Positions 1-12,209 are shown, counted from the first letter of the stretch. The stretch: DNA of 64,000 nt from Sequoia sempervirens (GCA_007258455.2 VDFB02373365.1:219242162-219306161); one strand, 5' to 3'. Notes: a model not told the origin generated them from the letters alone. Translations and numbers: made by a program.

Positions 1-90
1 ATGACAGTGGGTGGAAGAGGATATGAAAATGGATCTTATAGACACAACAAATTATTTCACTAAACAAGAGGTTGGTGAGGACTATTGTAT
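1..90 (+). pseudogene. Exon fragment upstream of the SET-domain frame, cut by a TIR element
   Basis: The second frame is open from about base 5 and reads into the left end of the TIR element at about 86-91. Its sense continues after the element, at 893, with the residues WDEYFEKIVVFGC. I therefore read 1-90 and 893-1075 as two parts of one coding region split by insertion. There is no start in the window, so the gene begins upstream. I see no domain in this part. The assignment rests only on frame continuity and on its position before the SET region. Confidence 0.4.
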
Positions 91-890
91 GGGTATGTGC
101 AGGATCATGGTGCACCAAAAAGTGGCAATATTATGGGTATTTGTAGGGTATGTGGCTGACAACTTTTTTTTCACCCAAAATTAATGAAACGAAAAGGGTT
201 TTTAGAGGAGATTCTCAGATTTCCAAAAATAAAAATTATGATTTAATTTGAACTTAATAAATAATTGTTATTCATTTTCTATTAGAATTATGACTAAAGT
301 CCTGATCGATAGGCTGATTGAAAAACACCTATAACTTTCAAACGGTATCATATTTTTTGAATCTGAAACATGCGTCACATTCTATGCTTCACATACTATA
401 GGATTAAAAAAAGAAAAATTAAATTTTATGAAGTTTTGACCAAGTTAAGGTGGTCAGAAAGATGAGTTTTTATATTTTCTAAAAGTTGTAATAAAAAATT
501 CATAATTAATTATTTACTTGGAAAAAAATTACAAAAAATATGCATCACATCTGGACATGAGTCCTCTACTTATATATAAAATCTTACAAAAAAATATTAT
601 CATTTTATTATGGTTAGGGTGGTCCATGACACCTACTCTTATTTTTCCCGAAATTTAAGCATCTTGTGCATTGAAATTTCAAATTTTCACCAAATAGATT
701 TTATTTAGAAAAAAATAAACCTAGTATTTTAGAAACTTTATTCAATTTTCCACAAATTCTATTCTTACATATTTTTGAAATAATATAGATAACTTATTCA
801 AATATTTACGTCAAGTTGCCTAACACTGATTTTTCTGAATTTTTTGCCACTTAAGGGCCTGTTTTTTGCATGATGATCCTGCACATACCC
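91..890 (+). mobile_element. Non-autonomous TIR element, copy 1
   Basis: Terminal inverted repeats begin GGGTATGTGCAGGATCAT at 91 and end with the reverse complement at 890. The inverted match may extend outward over TGTAY to 86 and 895. The inside is AT-rich and non-coding. A second copy lies inverted at 29260-30046 and matches over nearly its whole length, roughly 80-85% by eye. Copy 1 carries a short internal duplication near 135-155 that copy 2 lacks. Flanks GTAT and GTAC could be a decayed 4-bp target duplication, but no clean duplication is visible, so the superfamily is open. It interrupts a coding region linked to the SET frame. Confidence 0.75.
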
Positions 891-892
891 GT

Positions 893-1075
893 ACATGGGA
901 TGAATACTTTGAGAAAATTGTTGTTTTTGGATGTTCTTTATGTTATGGAAAGAAACGATTAAAACGAGCAATTGCACAAAGACATTACATATATGATGAG
1001 CTTCTAGATAGTAGTATGCCTCCTACAATTGATTCAAATACAATAGGAATTATTGTAAGGAATTTTACAATTTAA
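893..1075 (+). pseudogene. Exon continuing the SET-associated gene
   Basis: This is a short open stretch just after the TIR element, ending at a stop at 1073-1075. It carries a Cys pair (GCSLCYGKK) and a basic segment (KKRLKRA). An AT-rich stretch of about 75 bases, probably an intron, separates it from the frame at 1151. No family assignment is possible from the sequence alone. It is kept because it joins in sense with bases 1-90 and leads into the SET region. Confidence 0.4.
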
Positions 1076-1150
1076 TATAAATAACATGTATACTTCATTT
1101 AAACATTATTTTATATTATTTAAATAACTAATTTTTTTCTTAATGGATAC

Positions 1151-2082
1151 TTGCAAGATAAATTTCTTGGTTTAAAGTTTCTTGGATCATCGAATTCCAG
1201 CCTAGAGGGAAATGATCATTTATCAGATGATACATCTAACAAAAAAGTGTGCCAATATACTAGCTTGGAAGATGAGGAATTGATGAAAACAAGTCATATA
1301 ATAAGAACCGGTTTAAAGGTGCATAATTTTCTAAAAGACAAGGGGAAGGTGGACTACATACCCTATGAGAATGAATGTGATAGAGATGATGGTTCTCCCC
1401 TGAGTTTGAGATCAATTTACAAAGAGACATTTGATTGTCGACTATATTGCACTTGGCCTAGTGATCAACAACTACCTAGAGTGTACGAGGTGTTTCAATT
1501 TTGGGTATACAGCTACATGATATGAGCCTCCAATATTCATGGAGAAAATTTAGCCTCTTTATTGTCCAAAATGTATATGAGGGATCTAAACATAAAAAAA
1601 ATTTAGAACAAACCACTAGGAGATTAATGCCATATTGTGGTCCATCATATTATAGTGGTGAATGGAGAAGGATACAAGAATATAAGCCTAGCATGTCAAC
1701 ATATGGTCTAAATTCAAATATGTATACACATTGTCTCCAATTGGAAAGTGGAAAATAAATTAATAGAGTTCATCTTATGTATATAGATGGACGTGCATAC
1801 GCACACAAAAATGTTGTAGGATTTATAAATAGTAGTAAGGGAAGGGACCCTAATGTAAGACCAAATTGTCAATTTGTTGAGGTTATAAATGATAAATATG
1901 GAGATATGGAAAGAGATGTTGATATATTTATAATGGTTGAGGCTATTATTGACCTTACCATTGGGGATGAGTTATTGATTGATTACCCCCTTTTAAAACA
2001 CACTCTTGTGCAAAAGGAAAGGGAAGAACAAGGTCTCCCTAAGGATGTTCTTAAGGGTAGAAAACCAAAGAATAATAAATGA
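1151..2082 (+). pseudogene. Decayed SET-domain (lysine methyltransferase-like) frame next to a CACTA transposase
   Basis: Three overlapping or adjacent frames (1151-1525, about 1501-1758, 1777-2082) read as one protein with a frameshift near 1500 and a stop at 1756. The 3' part has the layout of a SET domain: MYIDGR, then GFINSS (the RFINHS position), PNCQFVEV, and GDELLIDYP (the ELTFDY position). The Asn of the NHS motif and the Tyr of the last motif are kept, but the His is Ser. SET domains transfer methyl groups from S-adenosylmethionine to lysines; whether this one ever did cannot be told. A lysine-rich tail (KGRKPKNNK) ends the frame. The related copy at 31110-31870 shares the same unusual GFINS variant. 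It lies about 530 bases upstream of the Tnp2 transposase in the same direction. Confidence 0.7.
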
Positions 2083-2613
2083 GTGTGGACTGATGTTTTA
2101 TAAACTATGTTGTCAAAATTATGTTTTATTTAAATTATTGTATAAAAATGGTTGTCTATAAAATAATGTTCCATTATTCAATTGATGTATATATGTTCAT
2201 ACAATTTAAATTTTTATTTTTTAAGCCATATTTGATTATATTTCTTTGAAATTGATACATTTATGATTTATCCAATTGTTGGAAAACATTAAATAATGCT
2301 TTTGTTTGTTGATAGGTAGAAGATGTTGATGAAACACATACTAATACCCATGATCCAAATGCATTATTAAGATTTGGACGGGATGATCCAAACCATCCTT
2401 CAAAAATACTAGGGAAAAAAGAACAAGATTGAAGAGATTACTACCAGCTAAGAAATTTGAAGAGCTAATGAGATCCACATACACTAATGACATGCCACCT
2501 ATCCTTAATGATGATGATCATGACAGTTAAAATACAGTGAATGAAGAACTAGGATTGAATGAAATTCTTACAAGTTTCTTTGGGATGGAAACAATGATGA
2601 AAATAATGATCAT
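2083..2613 (+). other. AT-rich spacer with decayed linking exon
   Basis: The first ~230 bases are AT-rich and intron-like. From about 2315 a degraded frame can be followed (DETHTNTHDPNALLRFG) that soon meets stops. It may be the exon linking the SET frame to the transposase or a separate 5' exon of the transposase. No domain is recognised. Confidence 0.3.
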
Positions 2614-5600
2614 ATGGCTGGCAGTAACGATGATAGTAGGAGTAATTATCACCAATGTAATGTTGATGATAACAACCTGAAAAACTCCATCAAGCAAGCA
2701 GCAAAGATAGTCATGTTCAAATCGGGTGCAAGTAGAACCTCAAAATTGGAATGCACATTAATATTATTAGAAATCAAGTCACTATTTGGTTGGTCAGACA
2801 AAGGATTCACTACCCTACTAAATTGAGTTAATATCTATTTCTTACTTTGCATTGTCAATTAGTGTACACAATTCATAAAAATTCATCGACTTTTTTTATA
2901 TTTCTTTAAGGGGATTTTAAAACCATATATTGTATATAAACAATCCTAGTATAGATTGACATATCAAACATGTTCTTCATATGTCAAACATTCAAGTGAT
3001 TTAATTTTTGGCAATCTTATAGGGCACTAAAAACTAAAATATTCTCTAAAGAGAATGTGTTTCCATCAACTTGTAGAGAGGCGCGTCTGTTGTTGTTTGA
3101 GTTGGGGATTGAATATAAGAAAATTTATTCATATAAAAATGATTGCATTTTATATAGATATGAATATCAAAACAAGGTAGAATGTCATGTATGCAAAGAG
3201 AAGAGATATCGTACAGATGTACAAGTTCCTACAATTCCAAAGAAGGTTTTATGTCACATGCCAATTATACCTAGACTTCAATGAATGTTTTGTTGCAAGT
3301 CACTTGCACAATTGATGGACAAGCATGCAAAGAATAGGAGTAAAGATGGATGCATGTGAATTACGGCCAACTCCAAAGCAATGAAACACATAGAGGAAAA
3401 AGGGCCAAGAAAATTCAAAGATGAACCTCATAGTATTAGGTTTGGTCTTGCAATTGATGGAGTGTGCCCATTCTCTTTCCTGAGCTCAAATTATAGTGTT
3501 TGTCTAGTCAGATAGATAGTATACAATATTCGCCCATGGATGAGTGTTAAAAAAGAGCACCTTATGTTGACTCTCATTATTCTAGGAAAACATTAAGTTA
3601 AAAACGTGGATGTTTATCTTGTTCCTTTTATTGATGAGAAGCAACTGCTATGGAAAGGCACAAGAATGTATGACATATCACCTCCTCCATCAAATAGGTC
3701 CTTCATGTTGTATGGTGTGCTATGTTGGAGTATTCATGATTTCCTAGGACTTGGTGTTTGTTTTGGTAAGATAAAATATTTACATATTTACACTCATAAT
3801 TTAGTTTCATCCCAACTTTCATACTTAATTTTATACTATTTTTTTAATTATATTAAAATTACTTATTGAATTGTAGAGCTTCAAACAAAGGGTACATTTT
3901 CATGCCCGAGATGTGCAAAACAATTTCAAGGGTAGTATTCTAAAAATCTACATAAATTTATTTATGCAAACAGTAGGGGTTTTTTTACCACTAGATCATA
4001 AGTTTAGAAATCACCTGAAGAATCAATTTGATGGAAAATTTGAAAGTAGAGGCCCTCCCATGATTATGGTTCTAGGTGATTGGCTTAAGAAGTATGAAGA
4101 TGCTAAATTGAAAGCTTGGAAGGACTTTTTTGATTGGGGTGATTTAATTGAAGAACCAAAACAAGTTGTAGTTAATATGCCAGAAGGAATGAAAAGGAAA
4201 TCCATATTTTATGAACTCCCTTACAGGAAGGATCTATTAATATCTCACCTATTATATCTTATGCACATCTTCAAAAATGTCCTATATTTTATATTTTGAC
4301 ATAGATTAGGCAACGAGAAGAACACCTTGTCTTTGAGGAGAGATATTGCTCTTTCGCATACCAAATTTGATAGAAAACATTTGTGGCCAAATAGGGAAAA
4401 TGAAACATATGCAGAAAATCCATGGATTTTGAAAAAAAAAGAGCTAGACCAACTAGAAAATTTCATCTATTCAATAAGGACACCTACTGGATATGGGTCA
4501 TCATTGGCTAAAGCTTTTACAATTGATGGACATATTGCAAGACTTAAAACACATGATTTTCATAATTTTATGAAGGTATTATATATCATCATTTAACAAT
4601 TAATGGTAACATTGATTAATTACTAAATGTATTTTAATATTTTTTCATGTGAGAAAAAATTACGAATGACATTTTCATAAATTTGTTTGATAGCATATCA
4701 TGCAATTGGAAATTAGGGGGGATTCCTGTCTTACAGTTGACTTAAGGAATGCCATAAGTCGATTGTCAACATTTACAAGGTATGTAGTTATGTGAAATGT
4801 TCATGTGTGAGAGACATAGAGATATTAGATTGAATTCTAATTTTTGACTAAAGGTTCATACTAATTACTATTATGATATTCGGTAGGTGACCTCCAAAGA
4901 GATCCACGAATGTGAAGTACCAAAGTGGAAGAAGGAAATTGTAGAAATTGTATGTGTATTTGAGAAGGAACTCCCTTCAAGTTTCATGGACCTAAAATTC
5001 CATTTACTTATACACCTATTTGATGACATTGAATTGTCAGGTATCGTATCAATGAGGTGGATGTTTTTCTTTGAGAGCTATATGAAAACTCTAAAAAGAT
5101 ATGTCTAAAAAAAGGCACATGTAGAGGGTTGCATGGCTTAAGTGTATGTATTGAATGAAGCATTTTTCTTCCTGTGTGAATTCCTTGGAATGGATTTTGA
5201 AGATGGGATGCACATTTGGGATAAAGAACGAGCATAAAATATTATTGATGGAGAAAAACCAAAATCTAATGGTGTTCAAGTAGAAATTAGTAAGTAAATT
5301 CATGATCAGTGTGGTTTTTTTTGTTGCAATCATTAATTTAATCTATAATTTATTTGTCAAATTAATAACATGACATTTGGAGTTTGAAGTAAACATGTTG
5401 ACATGTAATAGGTGTAGATGAAAGTGTGATACTTGACAAGTTTATTCTATACCACATGGACTTCATGAACAAATGGATTGATATGTATGATAAAAAGAGA
5501 GAAGTGTTAGAAGCAAGGAGATAGTTTAAGAGATCAAACCCAAGGAATACTCCACTTCCCATTGATATGCTTTGGGAATGGGGAAAATATTGCACACTAG

Positions 5601-5660
5601 AATGGGTTACTAAACAAATTCAAAAACAAATAGAAGATGCAAGTATAGATTCAAACATAA
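2614..5660 (+). pseudogene. CACTA (En/Spm) transposase, Tnp2 / Transposase_21 type, decayed
   Basis: The pieces follow the usual Tnp2 order. FGWSDKGFTTLLN lies near 2785-2823. At 3057-3284 are NDCILYRYEY, a CHVC pair and MPIIPRLQ. About 3290-3510 reads as the dpRsIRfGLAiDGvcPF block. At 3606-3765 is VDVYLVPFIDE with LWKGTRMYD and FMLYGVLCWSIHDF. At 3960-4290 are FLPLDHKFR, FDGKFES, and SIFYELPYRKDLL leading to LMHIFKNV. At 4327-4575 is GYGSSLAKAF. At 4887-5105 is a DUF4218-like part with PSSFMDLKFHLLIHLFDD and MRWMFFFESYMKTLKRYV. Several stops and frameshifts separate them, so no transposase can be made. The protein would cut at CACTA ends and move the element. The neighbouring SET frame may belong to the same element. 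Confidence 0.88.
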
Positions 5661-5666
5661 CAGAAG

Positions 5667-6170
5667 ATGAAATCAATATGTCTAGATGATGTGAAAAAAA
5701 TGTACAGTTGGAATTTTACAAAATGTTGTTTCATTATAGTTTTCAAACTATTAAAAATTTTATTATTCATCATTATATTTGTTTTCACTAAAATAAATGG
5801 TCTTTCACATGCGAGGAAATATCTAGCAATGTGGGCATATGGTCAACATTATCGTGTAGAAAGTGTAGATGTAAAGAGATGATCCTTCGATTGTGGCATC
5901 ATGGTTGACTTCAAGAAATCCAATTGATCAAGCTCAAAAGATACGAATATAATTGAAGGGAATCTACAATATGTTGGGAAAATATAAGAAATTATTGAGT
6001 TGGATTATCACTCTTTTAAATGTTGTATTTTTAAGTGTAGATGGTATGAAGAATTTGAGAGGACACGAAGACATAATACCCATAGTGGATTGTTTTCTAT
6101 AGATTCCTCATGCTTCCTATAGGAGGATAAGGAACCTTATGTTCTACTAATTCATTGTGAGCATGTATTT
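5667..6170 (+). pseudogene. DUF4216-like C-terminal region of the CACTA transposase
   Basis: After an intron-like stretch, the frame GLSHARKYLAMWAYGQHYRV is followed near 5940-6170 by IIELDYHSFKC, a FKCRWYEEF motif and EDKEPYVLLIHCEHVFI. This matches the layout of the domain of unknown function 4216 found at the C-terminus of CACTA Tnp2 proteins (new-protein position, FKC-WF block, then the EPfvLA..aeQVfY block). Frame changes and stops interrupt it. Confidence 0.7.
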
Positions 6171-6325
6171 ATTTAACTCAAATAGGAAGTGGTAGTGATC
6201 ATTAATCTATTAATTCATAGTTTAATGCAAATATATACATGTGTTTATTAATTGATAAAAAATTTATAACATACATCTTATATATGTGTGTCATTCATGT
6301 GTAGGTATTTTTCTATGAAGATATT

Positions 6326-6754
6326 ATGAACCCAAAATGCATGTTTTTCATACATTATGATCCAAGATTAAGGCATGTATTTGATGAAACATTAGTGGAT
6401 ACTAAGCAAAACAATGATGGAAAACAAAATGAGAGAGAGGGACTAGAGAACATCGAAGAAATTGACATCTATGATGATGTTGAAGATGGTTATGTTCAGG
6501 CACAAGAAGATAACAATCCAAAGTTAGATGATTTTATGGAAGACAACAATATGGATGGTATAGAAAATGATGATCCAAATACATCTAGTAATAATATAGA
6601 TGGTCTACAGTCAAATTTCAATGAAGATGAAGATGATGCAAGTCAAGATGAGGATGATGATAATATTAAATACCTGAAAGAAGATATCAAAATTGAAAAT
6701 GATACACTAGATGACATTGTAGTAGACAATAATGTTAATGACCAAGACTTCTAA
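6326..6754 (+). pseudogene. Acidic C-terminal exon of the CACTA protein
   Basis: This open stretch of 142 codons starts MNPKCMFFIHYDPRLRHVF and becomes very rich in Asp, Glu and Asn (runs such as NEDEDDASQDEDDDN). Acidic low-complexity tails after DUF4216 are common in plant CACTA proteins, and the position directly after the DUF4216-like region supports it being the last exon. It is the least damaged piece of the element. It could alternatively be an unrelated low-complexity frame. Confidence 0.5.
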
Positions 6755-6789
6755 ATTTTGAGAATTATTTGTAATCCATGTTTAGAAAA

Positions 6790-8717
6790 GGATGATTCTT
6801 ATGGCATACAAATGTTACAATAAAAGATTAAGAAAATTGTGGAAAGTTCCAATGTTAAGGTTGATGAAACCTTACAAAATTGTGAACAACAAAAGAAACT
6901 TGATGATGATGGTGATTTTATTATGTGGACACCTAATACAAATCTACAAGATCAAAATGAACCTTCAAGTTCAGCAGAGCCTGAGCAATCAACTGAAAAA
7001 AATGTGGTTGATGATATTGTTGAACCTTACTCTCAGATGTCTTCTAGGCTAATGAAAAAGAAGCATCCTTTTGATCAAATTATTGGTGATGTGTCAAAAG
7101 GAGTTCAAACTAGAAGGAAGCTTTCAGGTACAAAAGATAAAGGTAAACAAGTTTATTTATCTTTGATTTCATAAATAGAACCTAAGACATATTCTGAGGC
7201 TAGTAGTGATAGTTGTTGGGTTAAGGCTATGCATGAATAACTTGCACAAATTGAGAAAAATAAAACTTGTGAACTAGTTCCTAGACCTGAAAATAAAAAT
7301 GGCATTGATGCAAAATGGGTTTTTAGGAACAAGATGGATGAATAAGGGAATATAGTAGAAAATAAAGCTAGATTAGTTTGTAAAGGTTACTCTCAAGTTG
7401 AAGGATTGGACTTTGATGAAACTTTCACTCCTATGGCTAGGTTAGAAGCAATTAGAATGTTTTTGTCTTATTTTGTGTATAAAGGTTTTAAAGTGTATCA
7501 AATGGATGTTAAAACTGCTTTTCTCAATGGTGACTTGTCAGAAGAATTTTATATGGAACATCCTAAAGGATTTTTTGTTGGAGGTAAAGAATGTTATGTA
7601 TATAGGCTGAAAAAGGCCCTCTATGGTCTAAAACAGGCTCTTAGAGCCTGGTATTCAAAGTTCGACACCTATACTTCAACAAGGCTTCTCAAAACATGAA
7701 GTAGACAAAAATTTATACTTCAAAGTGAAAGATGATAGTATTATAGTTGTTGTTTTTTACATTAATGATATTATATTTGGTAGTAATTATGATGCTTTGT
7801 GCTCTGAATTTCTAGCAATCATGAAGTCTAAATTTGAAATGTCAATGATTGGTGAACTTTCTTTCTTTTTGGGTCTTCAAGTTAGTTAACTTGATAAAGG
7901 GATATTTATCTCACAAACAAAATATGCTAAAGAAATGTTGAAAAAGTTTCAGATGATTGATTGTAAACTAGTTGGGATTCCTATGGAAACTACTTGTAAA
8001 CTTTGAAAGGACACTAATAAGCCTAATGTGGATCATACTCTGTATAGATCCATGATTGGTAGTCTTTTATATCTGGATGCCACAAGGCCTGATATTATGC
8101 ATGTTGTATGCTTGGTTTCATGATTTTAGTCTACCCCTAAAATGTCACATTTGAATGTTGTAAAAAGAATTTTGAAGTATGTTGCTGGCACAATAGATTT
8201 TGGCTTGTGGTACCCTAAGCATGGTGATTTCACTTTGGTTGCTTACACTGATGCTGACTGGGTTGGAAATATTGATGACAGGAGAATCACTTCAGGTGGT
8301 GCTTTCTATCTTGGAGGTAGATTAGTTGCCTAGCATAGCAAGAAGTAGGATTTAGTATCCTTGTCAACTACTGAGGATGAATATGTAGTGGCTGCTACCT
8401 ATTGTATGCAAGTGCTTTGGATGGTTTAGACCTTGAAGGACATAAAGGTTGATGTTGTTAGACCTGTTCACATTTTATGTGATAATACAAGTACCAATAA
8501 TATCTCCAAAAATCTTGTGCAACATTCTAGAACTAAACATATTGATATAAGGTATCATTTTCTATGTGAAAATGCGTTGGAAAATGAAGTTATACTAGAT
8601 TTTGTGGCATCTAATGATCAAGTGGCTAATATCTTTACCAAACCCCTTCCTAAAGCTCCATTTGAAACTCTCAGAGATAAGCTTGGTGTTGTCTCTATCA
8701 GTTCTCTTCCATGTTAA
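6790..8717 (+). pseudogene. Copia polyprotein fragment: reverse transcriptase and RNase H
   Basis: The sequence reads as the second half of a Copia pol. It has a pre-RT region ([32 protein letters not shown]), the RT core with [20 protein letters not shown] near 7500-7560, [10 protein letters not shown], and the catalytic box at 7757-7771, which reads YINDI rather than YVDDI. RNase H follows: AYTDADWVGNIDDRR near 8240-8285, SLSTTEDEY near 8360 and LCDNTSTNNISKN near 8480. About eight in-frame stops and one or more frameshifts are present. Gag, protease and integrase are missing, so the copy is 5'-truncated. The first catalytic Asp of RT (GAT) is AAT at 7763. Confidence 0.9.
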
Positions 8718-9063
8718 CTCTAGTTCATGGAAATAAGGGGAACAATTCATGCATATTCCTTTGTCCCTCAGTATCACTTTGGAATTGTGTCAAAAAGGTG
8801 GAGAATTTGGAAAAAGAATTTGATTTTTTTGGAGATCTTGGTAGCTTGTGTTTTTTGGTAGTGCTATGTTTCATAGTGATATGCAACATTTCTAGTGATA
8901 TGGTTTGTTTATTCAGTTTTCAGTTATATCTGATGGTTTCTTTGATATGTGACAGGATGGGTATGTACTTCATGTAGTCATCATGTTCATAATAGGTATA
9001 TTATAGATCTGATCTTATTGATAACCCTTTATATTTGACATCAATGCCAAAGGAGGAGTTTTT
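8718..9063 (+). other. Copia post-pol region with candidate polypurine tract
   Basis: This is non-coding. It ends with the purine stretch AAAGGAGGAG at 9049-9058, the expected place for the second-strand primer before a 3' LTR. A segment near 8756-8795 resembles the start of the LTR at about 9061-9100 (both contain CTCAGTATCA), an internal duplication. Confidence 0.5.
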
Positions 9064-10874
9064 TGTTCCTCAGTATCATTTGGCATTAATGTCAATACAC
9101 TAAGGTTGAAGTTACAGGTTATGCACATGGTGATTTCTTTCAGTTTTACATGAGTTTATATATCCATGCTGATCCATTTTAGCATCTTCATCTACATTTG
9201 GTATAATTCAGTGGTGATATAGCTAGATTGGCCTATGATAATTTTGGTATCATAAAGTTCATTTATATATCTATTGGAATTTTTGGTAAAGTGCAGTGAT
9301 AAAGGCTATATTCTAAAGGCCTATTCAAAGAAACAAAAGGGCATTGCTACATTTTTCACAAAGTAATGTTGTTCTTCAAATAGAACTTGAAATTATTGTG
9401 AATAGAAAATTCTTTGCAAAAGAATGACACATTGGCACACTATATGATTATTTTTTACAAATCAATATCATTAAATGTGGGAAAAAAAATTTATTAAAAA
9501 ATCTTATGATAAAAGCAAGGATGTTAGTGATCATTAGTTGTTTGACTTCATTGGGAATTTTTTTCCCATCAAAATGCTTGGATATGAAAAATGATTATGT
9601 CGGATTTGAAAAAGATTTTGTAAGTCTTGAACAATCATCAAAGGTTGTTTCATTTCATTTGTTTTTTTTTTTTTTAACCCTAATATTTATATGGTTGTAA
9701 GATGAACCTGTTTCAGGCGTCAGTCGGGTGGGCAAGCTATGGCTGAAAGTTGTTTGTTTTTGGTGTCTCCTGCTATCAATTCAGGTGTATTCTTCTCATT
9801 TTCTTTGCTTTACTTAGTGATATTTGAGAATTGGTAGACATAAGTGCATGTTGTAAATACTCTCTATGTAATTTTCTTTGTTCTGAGGTTGCAGCTGCAA
9901 GTATTTGTTTCTTTATTTAATGATTTTTTTTTGTTTTGTTCTCAGTCATAAAGTTGGATTATCGCAGTTGTAGTAAAGGTGTTAATTTATTTTAATCTTG
10001 ATGAGTAAATTTTGGTTTATAACTCCATTCAGGTTTATTGAAAAAAAATATGTTATAAAAGGATTTGTCTACAATTTCTTCTGTTAAGTAAGACCCCATT
10101 GTTAGTTTGTGGGTTTGGCTATGTTAATGTGATGGGGTTATTTTGTTGACTCTTTAGATTAAGTGGTAGGTATTTCTCGGTTATTTGTTTGTTTTTTTCT
10201 TGGTTAGTTTGGGTCTTATTTAGTTTCGAAGGGTTTTGGTTAAGCTTTGTAAATAATGTAATCCTTCCTCTGGCAAAAGGAATTTGTAGATTCAGTTTCA
10301 TATGGAAGTTGCTTGTATAGGTTTCAAACATATTCTTTGTTTCAAAATAGAGAACATATAAAATTATTTGCAATCCTCATTCAAAAATATTGATGAGAGA
10401 TTTTGATAAACACATATTATATCTTTCAAAAAAGATAATATATATTGGTTTTGTGATCTGGAACATTGTAACTCTGATTCTGAAGTAATGAAAAAATAGA
10501 GTATGTGATTAGTGAAATAGAGATCAACTCTATATTTAAATTGCTTCATGTTTGTACATTTTCATAAGACTATTAGTGAGATAGCACTATTGTCAGTGAG
10601 ACAAATCAGCTAATGAGGCTTTGTACAATTTTTATATATTTTTTTCAAATAAGGCTAGTGAGGCCAAGTTCAAGTGGTTTTATTCCCTAGGAGGGTTTCC
10701 ACTCAAGACAAACTCTATGTCAATCTTTTAAATGTGCTTGTTCATTATTTGTTCATTTCATTTTTACAACATAAGTTCATTCATAATCTAATTATTGTTA
10801 AAATATTTTAAAAGAATTGATTAGTTCATTAACATTGATTCACCCCCCCTCTCAGTGTTAACTGCACTCCAACA
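9064..10874 (+). repeat. Probable Copia 3' LTR (boundaries tentative)
   Basis: It runs from TG at 9064 to CCAACA at 10869-10874. The last 100 bases have the C-rich end typical of plant Copia LTRs (TTGATTCACCCCCCCTCTCA, then TGTTAACTGCACTCCAACA). About 180 bases before the end is the usual leader-like segment with CCTAGGAGGGTTTCCA. No second copy lies in the window, because the 5' half of the element is absent, so both edges rest on TG/CA ends and position after pol and the purine tract. It holds no coding region. Confidence 0.6.
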
Positions 10875-11089
10875 GTTAGAAAATAAACACCCAAATCCCA
10901 AGATGAGCTCATTGGATAAAAATGGCATATTAATTCCACATGTCATAATTACATCATAAAATAATCATCAAATTAGGAATTCCAATATGGATTCATGACA
11001 CAACCCCCATTCTTGTGGGTCTATATGTGATAATGGGTCTAATAATTTTATGATGAAGTATGAAGAAAAAAAAACACATGGTAATAAAA
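10875..11089. other. Unassigned non-coding sequence
   Basis: About 215 AT-rich bases between the Copia end and the repeat block of element A. I see no repeat or reading frame here. Confidence 0.3.
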
Positions 11090-11485
11090 TAACCTCTTTA
11101 AAAGGATTTTAACCCTAGGTGGGGACCAATTAAAGTAAACTATTTTAAAGGATTTTTAATTCACATGAACCATAAACCAATCAAAGCATCCACACAATAA
11201 CAAACAATGTGTTTTGATAAATCTTAAAGACTTGAATAACTTGGAAAGACCACTTTGGAGACAACTAAGTAATAGATAAGCAATGAAAATTGACACAATA
11301 GTTGAACACTGAAAATGGATTACGAATTATAAGTAGTCTACTCCAGTGTATTACTTGAAAATATAAGCATTTGTAACAGAAGTCTTTTAATATTATATGG
11401 ATGGGTGGATTATGCAACCTATCTTCTTACTAATTCCTACTCTAATGGAATATGATCTAATGATGATGATTTCAAAATCAGGCCT
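11090..11485 (-). repeat. Element A, downstream shared block
   Basis: About 395 bases match 18341-18745 in the same orientation, roughly 75-80% by eye (shared words include AAAAGGATTTTAACCCTAGG and CCACTTTGGAGACAA). In both places the block lies 3' of a family X reading frame on the minus strand, so it is probably the 3' untranslated or terminal region of the element. Confidence 0.7.
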
Positions 11486-12209
11486 TGGTTTCTTTGAACG
11501 AGAGATAAAATCAAAGCATACATCAAAGTACAATAACGATGATGATTAATGAATGATATTTGATCAAGGTTTCCATTAATAATTTAGGTACATAGTAAAA
11601 TTGGAGAGACTATAGACTCTGAAAACTTGCATTATCACTTAGATATGCTCAAGAACCATACATTTGACAAAATTTACGAACTAGACTCAAAGCATAAGAT
11701 AAGGACTTCTAACTTATTTTCTCTATGTTTTTCAATTGCACCATTTGATTCTAGAATTCAACAAGAAACCTGCACTAATGACCTTGAATTCCCTTTTATG
11801 GAAACAAGGGAGCAAAACAAGCTTTGTTCCAAGAGTACACATGTCACATCCCAATTCGACCACTACAAGACACATTCCCATTGCAGTTATATTTACATTT
11901 TTCATTGGAGGGAATACATATGAGACAAAGATCGTTAGCCTTTGCAATGAGAAGAAACATGCCCTTCAAAAGGCACATGTTGGAAAGAATAATCTTCTAG
12001 TTGTTTTCACTCATTTGTTACATTGGGAAAAATAACAAAATGACGAGGCCAAAAAGTGAGCCAGCATCCCCGTCAACACTCATATCATCACCAATTAACA
12101 TTTATATATAATACTTGCTATCAAGAAACATATATTTGTTACACATTATTCTTTCAAAGGCCAGACCTATGTTATATTTGACCAATCATATATGTTTCCC
12201 CTTATGTAA
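11486..12209 (-). other. Element A, 3' flank of the family X frame
   Basis: No supported gene. The short open frames on both strands at 11627-12035 overlap each other and have no counterpart beside copy B. The stretch fills the space between the family X stop at 12210-12212 and the shared block. Confidence 0.3.

Noticed and set aside
1151..2082. SETMAR-type SET-mariner fusion
   Set aside because: The adjacent transposase is CACTA Tnp2, not mariner; any parallel is only by analogy.
8711..8977. 88-codon frame after the Copia pol
   Set aside because: Lies in the post-pol non-coding part; composition follows T-rich DNA.
11627..12035. Overlapping frames of 71-99 codons on both strands
   Set aside because: They overlap each other, have no counterpart beside family X copy B and show no domain.
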